Assembly: GCA_963781725.1 (NCBI GenBank) | Contig: CAWAGV010000002.1 | Location: forward strand, 310,001-374,000 | DNA: 64,000 bases | Source of the DNA: BOG-931 sp963781725 | GTDB lineage: Bacteria > Pseudomonadota > Alphaproteobacteria > Rhizobiales > Xanthobacteraceae | Reading direction: 5' to 3' | Shown: one piece after another, positions 41,395-50,636 of the stretch | Layout of the letters: the number at the start of each line of letters is the position of its first letter | Numbering within the stretch: position 1 is the first letter of the stretch | Translations under genes and position numbers: made by a program | The notes under the pieces: generated by a model | The model's database searches: none | What the model saw: the letters and a program-made list of their open reading frames with translations, nothing else | Told to the model about the DNA's origin: nothing

Positions 41395-43179
41395 ATGCCG
41401 GGTGATTTCGAGCCAGAACAGAAGCGCTATCTCGAAGGCTTCATGATCGGGATGCAGATCGCGAAATCGGCGCGAGCTGTGAACGGCAATGGAGCCGCCG
41501 CCAATGGCGCGATCGGAGCGGCCGAGCCAATCGGCCCGGAAGCCGCGGCATGGCAGGCGCAGGAGCGCGTCGTCAAATCCGGCGGCAAGCTTTCGGATCC
41601 GGAAAAGTTCAAGCGTGAGCTCAATCCACTCGACGGCTACGAGAAGCTGAAACAACAAGCCGTCAAGAACGAGGCGCCGAAGGCGGACGACAATTTCCGC
41701 TGGCGGTTCTTCGGCCTGTTCTACTGCGCGCCGACGCAGGCGAACTATATGTGCCGGCTGCGCATTCCCAATGGCATCCTGTCGCACTGGCAGCTGGCCG
41801 GCCTCGCCGATCTCACCGATCGCTGTGCCACCGGTTACGCGCATGTCACGACCCGCGCCAATTTGCAGATGCGGGAGATCGAACCGAAGAATGCCGTCGC
41901 CATGATCGAGGGCATCCAGGACCTCGGCCTGTGTTCGCGCGGCTCCGGCGCCGACAATATCCGCAACGTCACCGGCACGCCGACCGCAGGCATCGATCCG
42001 CAGGAACTGCTCGACACCCGGCCTTATGCGCGGGCCTGGCACTTTCACATTCTCAACGACCGCTCGCTGTACGGCATTCCGCGCAAATTCAACGTCGGCT
42101 TCGACGGCGGCGGTGTGATCCCGGTCCTCGAGGACACCAACGACATCGGCTTCCAGGCCGTCGAAGTGAAGGACGGCTTCGGCGCCGAACCGGGCATCTG
42201 GTTCCGGCTCATGCTCGGCGGCATTACCGGCCACAAGGACTTCGCCCGCGATACCGGCGTCATCGTCAAGCCGGACGAATCGACGATGGTCGCCGACGCC
42301 GTGGTGCGCGTCTTCATCGACAGCGGCGACCGTACCAATCGCGCCAAGGCGCGCCTGAAATACGTGCTGGACGCCTGGGGGTTCGAAAAATTCGTCGCCG
42401 CGATGGAGGAGAAGCTCGGCCGCAAGCTCACGCGCGTTCCGGCGGAAGCCATCGCGCCGCGCCCGCTATTCGATCGTCTGGCGCATATCGGCGCGCACCC
42501 GCAGAAGCAAAACGGCCTGAACTGGATCGGCGTCGTGCTTCCGGTCGGCAAGATGACCACTGACCAGATGCGCGGCCTCGCCAAAATCGCCCAGGACTAC
42601 GGCGACGGGGAAATTCGTCTCACCGTCTGGCAAAACCTGCTGATCTCCGGCGTCTCGACGGAACGCATCGAAGCGGCGAAAGCTGCCATCGAATCCATCG
42701 GGCTCTCGGCCAGCGCGACCTCGGTCCGCGCCGGCCTGATCGCCTGCACCGGCAATGCCGGCTGCCGCCTGGCGATGGCCAATACCAAGCGCCACGCCGC
42801 GGAGATTGCCGATTGGTGCGAGACACGCGTCCAGGTCGACGGTCCGGTCAACATCCATCTTACCGGTTGCCCGAATTCCTGCGCCCAGCATTACATCGGC
42901 GACATCGGGTTGCTCGGGGTGAAGATCCAGATCAACGAGGACGGCGACCAGGTCGAGGGCTATCACGTTCATGTCGGCGGCGGCTTCGGACCTGACGCGA
43001 TGTGCGGACGGGAGATTTTCCGCGACGTCAAAGCGGAAGAGGCGCCAAAGGCGATCGAACGCATGTTGAGGGCGTATATGGGCAATCGCGTTTCGGCGGA
43101 TGAAACCTTCCTGGCCTTCACCCGCCGCCACGAGATCGACGCGCTGAAGTCGATGTGCGCGCAGCAAGGCGTCGAGTAG
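41395..43179 (+). CDS. nirA: ferredoxin-dependent assimilatory nitrite reductase
   Basis: A 594-residue siroheme and 4Fe-4S reductase of the NirA type, which takes nitrite to ammonia with six electrons from ferredoxin. The cluster and siroheme cysteines are in 'IACTGNAGCRLA' and 'LTGCPNSCAQHYIGDIG'. Siroheme-binding arginines and sulfite/nitrite-site blocks are seen at 'GYAHVTTRANLQMREI' and 'NIRNVTGTPTAGIDP'. The ~100-residue N-terminal extension is normal for NirA of rhizobia. It is the second gene after the FNT channel, probably one operon controlled by nitrogen supply. A sulfite reductase is the alternative, but the channel favours nitrite. Confidence 0.93.
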   Translation: MPGDFEPEQKRYLEGFMIGMQIAKSARAVNGNGAAANGAIGAAEPIGPEAAAWQAQERVVKSGGKLSDPEKFKRELNPLDGYEKLKQQAVKNEAPKADDNFRWRFFGLFYCAPTQANYMCRLRIPNGILSHWQLAGLADLTDRCATGYAHVTTRANLQMREIEPKNAVAMIEGIQDLGLCSRGSGADNIRNVTGTPTAGIDPQELLDTRPYARAWHFHILNDRSLYGIPRKFNVGFDGGGVIPVLEDTNDIGFQAVEVKDGFGAEPGIWFRLMLGGITGHKDFARDTGVIVKPDESTMVADAVVRVFIDSGDRTNRAKARLKYVLDAWGFEKFVAAMEEKLGRKLTRVPAEAIAPRPLFDRLAHIGAHPQKQNGLNWIGVVLPVGKMTTDQMRGLAKIAQDYGDGEIRLTVWQNLLISGVSTERIEAAKAAIESIGLSASATSVRAGLIACTGNAGCRLAMANTKRHAAEIADWCETRVQVDGPVNIHLTGCPNSCAQHYIGDIGLLGVKIQINEDGDQVEGYHVHVGGGFGPDAMCGREIFRDVKAEEAPKAIERMLRAYMGNRVSADETFLAFTRRHEIDALKSMCAQQGVE

Positions 43180-43232
43180 CCGACAAGACCGGTCCCCGAA
43201 AATGCTATAGCGCGCCGTCACCCTGGGGATTG

Positions 43233-44213
43233 ATGGCCATGATGGTGCCGCGCCGGACCGTTCTTCGCTTCGCCGGCCTGGCCGCCGCCGCCGGGTTTTC
43301 GCGCAACGCCGCTGCACAGGCCTATCCGAGCCGTCCGGTCCGCTGGATCGTGCCGTTCCCGGCCGGCGGCAGCACCGACATCGTCACCCGGATCATGTGC
43401 GACTGGCTGTCGAAGCGGCTCGGCCAGCAATTTATCGTCGAGAACAAGCCGGGCGGCGGCACCAATATCGGCACCGAAGCTGCGGCGCACGCCGCGCCAG
43501 ATGGCTACACGTTGTTCCTCGGCCTGGCGACGCACGCCATCAACCCGTCGCTGTACAAGTCGCTGCCTTTCGACTTTCAGCGAGACTTCACGCTCGTGGC
43601 CGGTGTCGCCGAACTGCCGCTGGTGATGGATGGCGCCCTGTCATTGCCGGCGAAAAACCCCGCCGAGTTCATCGCCTACGCCAAGGCCAATCCCGGCAAG
43701 GTGAATGTCGCTTCGTTCAGCACCCGGACCATCAGTCATCTGGCGATCGAGCTGCTTAAGATCTCCACCGGCATCGACGTGTTGCACGTGCCCTACACCG
43801 GCGGCGCGCCGATGCTGACCGACCTGTTCAGCGGCCGCGTGCAGGCCGGAATGGATGCGCTGCCGAATTCGCTGCCGCACATCAAGAACGGCAGCATCCG
43901 CGGTCTGGCGCTGCTGTCCGCCAAGCGCACCCCAGCGCTACCCGACATGCCGACGATGGGTGAAACGGTTCCGGGCTACGAGGTGACGCCGTGGTCGGCG
44001 CTTGCCGTGCCGGCGGGTACGCCGGGCGACATCGTCGAGCGGCTCAACCGCGAGGTCAATGCAGGCTTGGCCGATCCGGGCGTGCTGGCCCGCTTTGCCG
44101 AAATTGGCGCCTCACCGCTCGTCTACGCGCCCGCGGAAATCCGCGCCGTCGTCGCACAGAACGTGGAGAAGTGGGCGAAGGTCGTCAAAGCCGCGGGCCT
44201 CGAGCCGGAATAA
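43233..44213 (+). CDS. Bug-family solute-binding protein
   Basis: A 326-residue periplasmic binding protein of the tripartite tricarboxylate transporter (Bug/TctC) family. A Tat-like signal is present ('VPRRTVLRFAGLAAAAGF'), and the mature part has 'RWIVPFPAGGSTDIVTRIM', 'FIVENKPGGGTNIGTEAAA', 'VLHVPYTGGAPMLTDLFSG' and 'LPDMPTMGETVPGYEVTPW', the standard Bug blocks. No TctA/TctB membrane genes are present. ATG 43233 follows TGGGG. It ends tail to tail, 18 bp from a second Bug gene on the other strand, so the two are not one transcript. Confidence 0.93.
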   Translation: MAMMVPRRTVLRFAGLAAAAGFSRNAAAQAYPSRPVRWIVPFPAGGSTDIVTRIMCDWLSKRLGQQFIVENKPGGGTNIGTEAAAHAAPDGYTLFLGLATHAINPSLYKSLPFDFQRDFTLVAGVAELPLVMDGALSLPAKNPAEFIAYAKANPGKVNVASFSTRTISHLAIELLKISTGIDVLHVPYTGGAPMLTDLFSGRVQAGMDALPNSLPHIKNGSIRGLALLSAKRTPALPDMPTMGETVPGYEVTPWSALAVPAGTPGDIVERLNREVNAGLADPGVLARFAEIGASPLVYAPAEIRAVVAQNVEKWAKVVKAAGLEPE

Positions 44214-44231
44214 CCGTCTCCGATCCGCCCT

Positions 44232-45206
44232 TCACTCGACGTGAGCGCCGGAGACTTTGATCACCGCCGCCCATTTCGGAATCTCGGAATGGATGTAGGC
44301 GGCGAACTGCTCCGGCAAATCGGTGGCAACGTCGACGCCGAGTTCATCGAGCGAATGCCGCACCGCCGGATCTTGCAGCGTCTCGACCAGCGCCGCGTGC
44401 AAAATATCGATGACGGGCTTCGGCGTTCCCGCGGGGGCAACGATACCGTGCCATGTCGTCGCCTCGAAGCCTTTGATGCCGGACTCATCGATCGTCGGCA
44501 CGTCGGGCAGGCTTGGTGTCCGCTGCAAGGTCGTGACCGCGAGTGGCCGCAGCTGGCCGCTCTTGATCAGGCCCATGGCGCCCGACGTGGTGGCAAACAT
44601 CATCTGGTCGTGCCCTGCGATCACATCTTGCAGCGCCGGCGCCGAACCTTTGTACGGCACATGGACGATGTCGACATGGGCGTCGGCCTTGAACAGCTCG
44701 CCGGCCAGATGCGCCGCCAGCCCGTAACCGGATGACGCGAAGTTCAGCTTGCCCGGATTGGCCTTGGCGAGCGCGATCAGTTCGGCGAGCGAATGCGCCG
44801 CTACGTCGTTATTGACGACCAGCACGTTGGCCTGGGTGCCGACCAGCGTGATCGGCGCGAAATCCTTCTCGGCATCGAAGCCGACTTCCTTGTAGAGGCT
44901 GCCATTGGTGGCAAGGATCGCGTTATTGCCCAGCAGCAGCGTGTAGCCGTCGGCCGGCGCATGAGCGACGACCTCTCCCGCGACATTGCCGCCCGCCCCC
45001 GGACGGTTATCGACCACGACAGGCTGACCGATGACGTTCGCCATTTTGTTGGCAACGATGCGCGCCAGAATGTCGCTCGCCCCACCCGGCGGAAATCCGA
45101 CAACAATGGTGACGGGCCGCGTCGGATAATCGGCGGCGGCAACGGCCGCCGCGGTGCAAACCAGCCCCAGCAGGCCAAGGCTAGCGGCAAGCAACTTCCT
45201 GATCAT
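44232..45206 (-). CDS. Bug-family solute-binding protein
   Basis: A 324-residue Bug/TctC-type periplasmic binding protein with a Sec signal ('MIRKLLAASLGLLGLVCTAA', cleavage near 'AVAAADYP'). Core blocks are 'VTIVVGFPPGGASDILARIV', 'VVVDNRPGAGGNVAGEVVAH', 'DIVHVPYKGSAPALQDVIAG' and 'LPDVPTIDESGIKGFEATTW'. Start at ATG 45206 after GGGGAGA. It is divergent from the HpaB-type monooxygenase gene, with 87 bp between the starts, so the two may be co-regulated. The ligand could be an aromatic acid fed to that enzyme, which is inference. Confidence 0.93.
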   Translation of the reverse strand: MIRKLLAASLGLLGLVCTAAAVAAADYPTRPVTIVVGFPPGGASDILARIVANKMANVIGQPVVVDNRPGAGGNVAGEVVAHAPADGYTLLLGNNAILATNGSLYKEVGFDAEKDFAPITLVGTQANVLVVNNDVAAHSLAELIALAKANPGKLNFASSGYGLAAHLAGELFKADAHVDIVHVPYKGSAPALQDVIAGHDQMMFATTSGAMGLIKSGQLRPLAVTTLQRTPSLPDVPTIDESGIKGFEATTWHGIVAPAGTPKPVIDILHAALVETLQDPAVRHSLDELGVDVATDLPEQFAAYIHSEIPKWAAVIKVSGAHVE

Positions 45207-45293
45207 TTTCAGTTCTCCCCGGGCAGCGACAACAAACCCCCGGCGTCCCGGCTTGGCAAGCATTACAGGCGCAGGGCTGCCTATCGGCTTGAG

Positions 45294-46802
45294 ATGAATG
45301 ACAGCGCCGCTTTGGACGCGCTACAAGCTCCGGACGAACGTCAAAAGCGGGACACCATGCGCACCGGCAGTGAATATCTTCAATCGCTCAACGACGGCAG
45401 GCAGGTCTTTTTCGAGGGCGAACTGGTCAAGGACGTAAGCCGGCATCCCGCATTCCGGCAGGCCGCGCGTTCGGTCGCCGGTCTTTTCGACATTGCCGCC
45501 GACCCGGCCCAACGCGAGCGCATGACCTTCACCTCGCCGAAAACCGGCCAGCCGGTGTGGCGGGCCTGGCAGATTCCGCGCACTCACTCCGACCTGCGGG
45601 CGCGGCGGCTGTTCTCGGAAACCTGGGCGGAAGCCACCTTCGGCCTGATGGGCCGTTCGCCGGATCACGTCGCGGGCTTCTTCGCCGGCTACGCGGCGAC
45701 GCCGCAATTGTTCGCCGCGCAAGGGCAGAAATACGCCGACAACCTCGTCGCGTTCTACGAGTACATGCGCGACAACCACATCTACGCCAGCTACGCGATC
45801 GTGCCGCCGCAGATCGACCGCTCCAAGCCGGCCCACAAGCAGAGCGATCCGACGCTTTATGCCGGTGTGGTCAAGGAACGCGACGACGGCATCGTCATCT
45901 CCGGCGCGCAGCAGCTGGCCACCGGCGGCCCGATCTCGGATTTCATCCATCTGAGCTGCATCCATCCGTTGCAGCCGGGCGACGAGAACTATGCCAACTG
46001 CGTCGCCATTCCGGTCGCTGCCGAAGGCGTCAAGCTCTATCCGCGCCGCTCGTTTGCGCGCGCCGGATCGGCGTTCGACTTTCCGCTGTCGAGCCGTTTC
46101 GACAAATCCGACGCCTACGTCGTGTTCGACAATGTGTTTGTGCCGTGGGAACGCGTCTTCATCTACCGCAACGTCGAGCTGTCGCGCGACCAGTGGTTCA
46201 AGACGCCGTCGCACAGCTACGGCAATCATCAGGCGCAAGTCCGTTATGTGACCAAGCTTCGCTTCATGACCGGGCTGGCGCAGCGCATGAACGAAATGAC
46301 CGGCAACGCGGGGGCGCCGCCGGTCCAGGTGATGATGGGCGAATTGGCTTCGTTGGCGACGGTCTACGAGTCGATGCTGCTCGCCCATGAAGTCGCGGCG
46401 CCGGTCAGGGACGGCGTGCTGTGGCCGTCGGTTCTCACGCTCTACGCCGCCATGGCGCTGCAATCGGAGCTCAACGGACGGATGCTCGAGATCATCCGCG
46501 AACTGGCCGGCTCGGCGTTCATCACCTTGCCCTCCTCCGAGGCGGATTTCGGCAATCCGGCGATCGCCGCCGACCTCGAGCGCTACATGCGTTCAGGGAC
46601 CACCGACGCCAAGTCGCGCGTCGCCCTGATGCGGATGATCTCGGATTTCATCGGCTCGGAATTCGGCAGCCGCCACCAGCAATACGAAAAATTCTACGGC
46701 GGCGCCTCGTTCCTGGTGAAAACGAACGTCTACCGCAACTATGATTTCAAGCGCGCCACTGCACTGGTCGATCGTGCGCTGAATTTGCCGCCGCTGGAAT
46801 AA
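45294..46802 (+). CDS. HpaB-type flavin-dependent hydroxylase
   Basis: A 502-residue protein of the 4-hydroxyphenylacetate 3-hydroxylase large-subunit family, which uses FADH2 supplied by a reductase. Family blocks are 'MRTGSEYLQSLNDGRQVFFE', 'RTHSDLRARRLFSETWAEAT', 'GLMGRSPDHVAGFFAGYAA', 'GVVKERDDGIVISGAQQLAT', 'DNVFVPWERVFIYRNVE' and 'EKFYGGASFLVKTNVYRNYD'. The flavin reductase partner (HpaC) is not in the window. Family members hydroxylate phenols or act on CoA esters such as 4-hydroxybutyryl-CoA, so the exact substrate is open. It is divergent from a Bug-type binding protein gene. Confidence 0.92.
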   Translation: MNDSAALDALQAPDERQKRDTMRTGSEYLQSLNDGRQVFFEGELVKDVSRHPAFRQAARSVAGLFDIAADPAQRERMTFTSPKTGQPVWRAWQIPRTHSDLRARRLFSETWAEATFGLMGRSPDHVAGFFAGYAATPQLFAAQGQKYADNLVAFYEYMRDNHIYASYAIVPPQIDRSKPAHKQSDPTLYAGVVKERDDGIVISGAQQLATGGPISDFIHLSCIHPLQPGDENYANCVAIPVAAEGVKLYPRRSFARAGSAFDFPLSSRFDKSDAYVVFDNVFVPWERVFIYRNVELSRDQWFKTPSHSYGNHQAQVRYVTKLRFMTGLAQRMNEMTGNAGAPPVQVMMGELASLATVYESMLLAHEVAAPVRDGVLWPSVLTLYAAMALQSELNGRMLEIIRELAGSAFITLPSSEADFGNPAIAADLERYMRSGTTDAKSRVALMRMISDFIGSEFGSRHQQYEKFYGGASFLVKTNVYRNYDFKRATALVDRALNLPPLE

Positions 46803-46826
46803 TCTCTGCGGGGCACAGGGCAGAAA

Positions 46827-47063
46827 TTAACGCTTGCCCTTTTTTGGCTTCTTCTTCGCGAAGATCGCGTTCCAGTTTTCCTTGTAGGCCGCGGTAACCG
46901 GCTTCTGGCCTTCTCCGCGGCTGTAATTGGCAGGTGCGGCGGCGGCCTTTTCACCGCTATCGGTCTTGGATCCGCTCTCGCCCGAAGAACTCTTATCCTT
47001 CTTGGCGACTTCCTTTTTTGGAGCAGGTTCGGCTTTGATCTTCTTATCGCCGCTCGCCATCAT
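46827..47063 (-). CDS. small lysine-rich protein of unknown function
   Basis: A 78-residue, highly charged protein: Lys/Glu-rich start ('ASGDKKIKAEPAPKKEVAKK'), Ser/Gly middle, and a tail 'AAYKENWNAIFAKKKPKKGK' that is the most ordered part. It has no signal or membrane segment. Low complexity suggests a disordered, nucleic acid-binding or ribosome-linked protein, but no family is recognised. An in-frame GTG at 47075 could extend it by four residues. It lies just after the truncated aldolase gene on the same strand. Confidence 0.6.
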   Translation of the reverse strand: MMASGDKKIKAEPAPKKEVAKKDKSSSGESGSKTDSGEKAAAAPANYSRGEGQKPVTAAYKENWNAIFAKKKPKKGKR

Positions 47064-47087
47064 CTTCCCTGACACTGAATGGCGCGA

Positions 47088-47816
47088 CTATCGTTTGCGG
47101 CCGCCGACTTTGCGGGCGAGATAGTTGAAGTTGATAATGAACTGCTCCGGCGCGGACATCTCGCGCTTGAGTCTGAACACGTCTTCACGCGGAAACTCCG
47201 GCGCCGGATCGCCGGCGGCCTCGACGATCATCTAAATCATCGATGCATTCTCCAGCATAATCGCCGAGATCACTGTCTCTTCGATCGACTTGCCGGCAAC
47301 CGCAGTGCCGTGGCTTTTCAGGAAAGCCGCGCGATGGGGTCCGAGAGCTTTCGCGACACCGGCGCCCATTTCTTTGCTGCGGATCAATGCGATGGTGTCG
47401 GTGTAGACGCCGATGTCTTCATAGAACAACGCGCCCGGCTGGCTGTAGGCCTTCACCGAATGGCCGCTGGCCGACAATGCGACGGAATATGTTGGATGCG
47501 CGTGGATGACACAGTTGAGATCGTCCCGCGCTTTCAGGATTTCCGAGTGGATATAGACCTCACTGTGGCGGCGCGCCTTGCCGGCAACGACGTTGCCTTC
47601 GAGGTCGATGGTCAGGATGTTTTGCATCGTGATTTCATCGAGCCCCACGCTGTGCGGCTTCATATAGAACAGCTTTGGGTTATCCGGCAGCCGCATTGAA
47701 ATATGGCCGCGGGTGAAGTCGCCCTGCCCGGCATCCACCAGCACCTTGCCGGCCACAATCAATTTTTGCTTTAGATCGCGGTGCAGTTTGGTCTCACGGA
47801 TTTTCTTACTCGCCAT
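47088..47816 (-). pseudogene. class II aldolase/adducin family gene with in-frame TAG
   Basis: A class II aldolase-like frame of 242 codons with an in-frame TAG at 47232-47234 after 'SAIMLENASMI'. Downstream the frame continues with family-like sequence ('VEAAGDPAPEFPREDVFRLK', 'PEQFIINFNYLARKVGGRK') to a TAG at 47088. The N-terminal part keeps the zinc ligands ('VIHAHPTYSVALS', 'LKSHGTAVAG'). One C-to-T change from CAG (Gln) explains the stop and removes the last 47 residues. Its ATG overlaps the trpA stop (TGATG), so it would be translated with the trp genes. A truncated 194-residue product might still fold. Confidence 0.8.
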
Positions 47817-48658
47817 CAGTTCTTCTCTCCAACGCGGCGCGCGCTGCGCACTCCTTGGGCCAGCGCACTGACAATGTCGCTGACCGATTTCACAGTTGTC
47901 GTAGTTGGTTTGCCGTTACCGTCGAGACTTGTGCGGATCGCATCGACCAGGGCCGAGCCGACTACGACGCCGTCGGCGCCCTCGGCAATCGCCCGCGCTT
48001 GCTCCCCGCTGCGGACACCGAAGCCGACGCAGACCGGAAGTTTGGTATGGCGCTTGATCCGGGACACCGCGCCGGAAACCCGGGTGGGGTCCGGCGCAGC
48101 CGAACCGGTGATGCCTGTGATCGAGACGTAGTAGACAAAGCCCGACGTGTTCGCGAGCACCGCCGGTAGCCGCCTGTCATCGGTGGTCGGCGTGGCGAGG
48201 CGGATGAAATTGAGGCCGGCCTTGAGCGCCGGCAGGCACAGTTCGCCGTCTTCCTCCGGCGGCAGATCGACGACGATAAGGCCGTCGACTCCGGCCGCCT
48301 TGGCATCGGCGAGAAATTTGTCGACGCCGTAGATGTAGATCGGATTGTAGTAGCCCATCAGCACCAGCGGCGTGGCGTCGTCGCCGGCGCGGAACGCGCG
48401 CACCGCGGCCAGCGTCTTCTTCATATCCTGGCCCGAATTGAGCGCGCGCAGCCCGGCCGCCTGGATCGCCGGCCCATCCGCCATCGGATCGGTGAACGGC
48501 ATGCCGAGTTCGACGATGTCGGCACCGGCTTTCGGCAGCGCTTTCAGGATCGCGAGCGCGGCGTCGTAATCCGGATCGCCGGCCATGGTGAAAGTCACCA
48601 GCGCCGCACGGCCGTCTTTTTTCAGCGCGGCGAAACGCCGGTCCATGCGCTCGGTCAT
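47816..48658 (-). CDS. trpA: tryptophan synthase alpha subunit
   Basis: TrpA cleaves indole-3-glycerol phosphate to indole, which passes through a tunnel to TrpB. At 280 residues it is of normal length. The catalytic Glu is in 'DIVELGMPFTDPMADGPAIQ' and the catalytic Asp in 'GVDGLIVVDLPPEEDGEL', and the phosphate-binding block is 'VCVGFGVRSGEQARAIAEG'. It overlaps trpB by 4 bp (ATGA). The stop overlaps the start of a class II aldolase gene, where accD is often found in related bacteria. Confidence 0.97.
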   Translation of the reverse strand: MTERMDRRFAALKKDGRAALVTFTMAGDPDYDAALAILKALPKAGADIVELGMPFTDPMADGPAIQAAGLRALNSGQDMKKTLAAVRAFRAGDDATPLVLMGYYNPIYIYGVDKFLADAKAAGVDGLIVVDLPPEEDGELCLPALKAGLNFIRLATPTTDDRRLPAVLANTSGFVYYVSITGITGSAAPDPTRVSGAVSRIKRHTKLPVCVGFGVRSGEQARAIAEGADGVVVGSALVDAIRTSLDGNGKPTTTTVKSVSDIVSALAQGVRSARRVGEKN

Positions 48659-49875
48659 TGCGGCTTGTTTCCCAGGTGCCGCGCCACGGAATCCAGATCC
48701 TTGTCGCCGCGGCCGGACAGATTGACCACCATCAGGTGATCATTCGGCTTGTTCGGCGCCAGTTGCAGCACCTTGGCAATGGCATGCGCCGGCTCGAGCG
48801 CCGGGATAATGCCTTCGAGTTTGGAGAGCAGCTGAAATGCATTGAGCGCTTCGTCATCGGTCGCCGACAGGAACGTGACGCGGCCGACGTCATGCAGCCA
48901 GGAGTGCTCCGGCCCGATGCCCGGATAATCGAGGCCCGCGGAAATCGAATGCGCTTCGTTGATCTGGCCGTCTTCGTTCATCAACAGGTAGGTGCGATTG
49001 CCGTGCAGCACGCCGGGCTTGCCGCCCGCGATCGAGGCGGCGTGCTGGCCGCTGTCGAGGCCGTGCCCGGCAGCCTCGACGCCGTAGATTTCGATGCCCA
49101 ACTCGTCGAGGAACGGATGGAACAGGCCCATGGCATTCGAGCCGCCGCCGATGCAGGCGACCAGCGAATCCGGCAGCCGGCCTTCGGCCTCCTGCAATTG
49201 CTCGCGCGTTTCGCGGCCGATGATCGACTGGAAATCGCGCACCATCATCGGATACGGATGCGGACCCGCGATGGTGCCGATGCAGTAAAACGTGCTGTCG
49301 ACGTTGGTCACCCAGTCGCGCAGCGCTTCGTTCATCGCGTCCTTGAGCGTCTTGGCGCCGGATTGCACCGGGACGACCTTGGCGCCCAGCATGTTCATGC
49401 GGAACACGTTGGCCCGCTGCCGCTCGACGTCGACGGCGCCCATATAGACGATGCATTCAAGGCCGAACCGCGCGCACAGCGTCGCCGTCGCGACGCCGTG
49501 CATGCCGGCGCCGGTCTCGGCGATGATGCGCTTCTTGCCCATCCTGCGCGCCAGCAGGATCTGGCCGAGCACGTTGTTCACCTTGTGCGCGCCGGTGTGG
49601 TTGAGCTCCTCGCGCTTGAGGTAGATTTTCGCGCCGCCCAGATGTTCGGTGAGCCGTTCGGCAAAATACAGCGGCGACGGCCGGCCGACATAATGCGTCA
49701 GGTAGCCGTCCATTTCCTTTTTGAACGCCGGATCGGCCTTGGCCTGCGCGTAGGCCTTCTCAAGCTCGAGAATGAGCGGCATCAGCGTCTCGGCGACAAA
49801 GCGTCCGCCGTAGATGCCGAAATGCCCGTGCTCGTCGGGCCCGGAACGGAACGAATTTGGCCGCTGCACGGTCAT
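48655..49875 (-). CDS. trpB: tryptophan synthase beta subunit
   Basis: TrpB joins indole and serine to tryptophan with PLP. It has 406 residues. The PLP lysine is in 'REELNHTGAHKVNNVLGQIL', the serine-binding and phosphate loop in 'ACIGGGSNAMGLFHPF', with 'GRPSPLYFAERLTEHLGGAK' and 'AETGAGMHGVATATLCARFG' also typical. It overlaps trpF upstream and trpA downstream by 4 bp each, so the three are translationally coupled. Confidence 0.98.
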   Translation of the reverse strand: MTVQRPNSFRSGPDEHGHFGIYGGRFVAETLMPLILELEKAYAQAKADPAFKKEMDGYLTHYVGRPSPLYFAERLTEHLGGAKIYLKREELNHTGAHKVNNVLGQILLARRMGKKRIIAETGAGMHGVATATLCARFGLECIVYMGAVDVERQRANVFRMNMLGAKVVPVQSGAKTLKDAMNEALRDWVTNVDSTFYCIGTIAGPHPYPMMVRDFQSIIGRETREQLQEAEGRLPDSLVACIGGGSNAMGLFHPFLDELGIEIYGVEAAGHGLDSGQHAASIAGGKPGVLHGNRTYLLMNEDGQINEAHSISAGLDYPGIGPEHSWLHDVGRVTFLSATDDEALNAFQLLSKLEGIIPALEPAHAIAKVLQLAPNKPNDHLMVVNLSGRGDKDLDSVARHLGNKPQ

Positions 49876-50552
49876 GCCGGGCTCGTTGCTTTCTTCTCGC
49901 CGGCATGCGTCGCGGCGTCGCGGGCGGCGCGGATGAAGGCGCGAATCTTGTCGGGGTCTTTCTGTCCGGGTGAGCGCTCGACGCCCGACGAGACGTCGAC
50001 GCCCGGCGCGCGCGTGATCCGCAGCGCCTCGCCGACATTGCCGGCATCGAGCCCGCCCGACAGCATGAACGGAATATCGAGATCGAGATTTTCCAGAAGC
50101 CGCCAGTCGAAGCTCTTGCCGAGGCCGCCCGGCCGCGTCGCTTCGCGCGGTGCGCGCGCGTCGAACAGCAGACGGTCGGCAACCGCCTCGTACGTCTCGA
50201 TCGCGGCGAGATCGGATTTTATCTCGACGGGAATTGCCTTCATCACCGGCAGGCTGAAGCGCGCGCGCAGCGCGGCAAGACGTGCCGGCGTCTCCCTGCC
50301 ATGGAGCTGGAGCAGATCAGGCTTGAGGTTTTTGACAATAGCTTCGAACAGCGCGTCGTTGGCGTCCACTGTCAGCGCGACCTTCAGCGCGCGGCCGCGC
50401 ACGCCTCGCCCAAGCGCATCGGCGGCGGCAGGCGTGACGTTGCGCGGCGACGGCGGAAAGAACACGAAACCGACCATGTCAGCGCCGGCGTCGAGCGCGA
50501 CATCGAGCGCCTCCGGGGTGGAAAGGCCGCAGATTTTGACGATCAAAGACAT
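49872..50552 (-). CDS. trpF: phosphoribosylanthranilate isomerase
   Basis: TrpF performs the Amadori rearrangement of phosphoribosylanthranilate. It has 226 residues and a TIM barrel. The catalytic Cys is in 'VKICGLSTPEALDVALDAG' and the Asp in 'FMLSGGLDAGNVGEAL', with the phosphate site 'GVDVSSGVERSPGQKDPDKI'. It is the first gene of the trpFBA block. The preceding same-strand gene, a LapA-like membrane protein, ends 84 bp upstream, so a promoter may lie in that gap. Confidence 0.97.
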   Translation of the reverse strand: MSLIVKICGLSTPEALDVALDAGADMVGFVFFPPSPRNVTPAAADALGRGVRGRALKVALTVDANDALFEAIVKNLKPDLLQLHGRETPARLAALRARFSLPVMKAIPVEIKSDLAAIETYEAVADRLLFDARAPREATRPGGLGKSFDWRLLENLDLDIPFMLSGGLDAGNVGEALRITRAPGVDVSSGVERSPGQKDPDKIRAFIRAARDAATHAGEKKATSPA

Positions 50553-50636
50553 GGACTTAGGCGGCTTTGGCTTTCTTTGGCTGGCGACCTTCTACAACCC
50601 CGCGCCGGCTTTGTCTCGCGCCAGACCACGTGTGTA

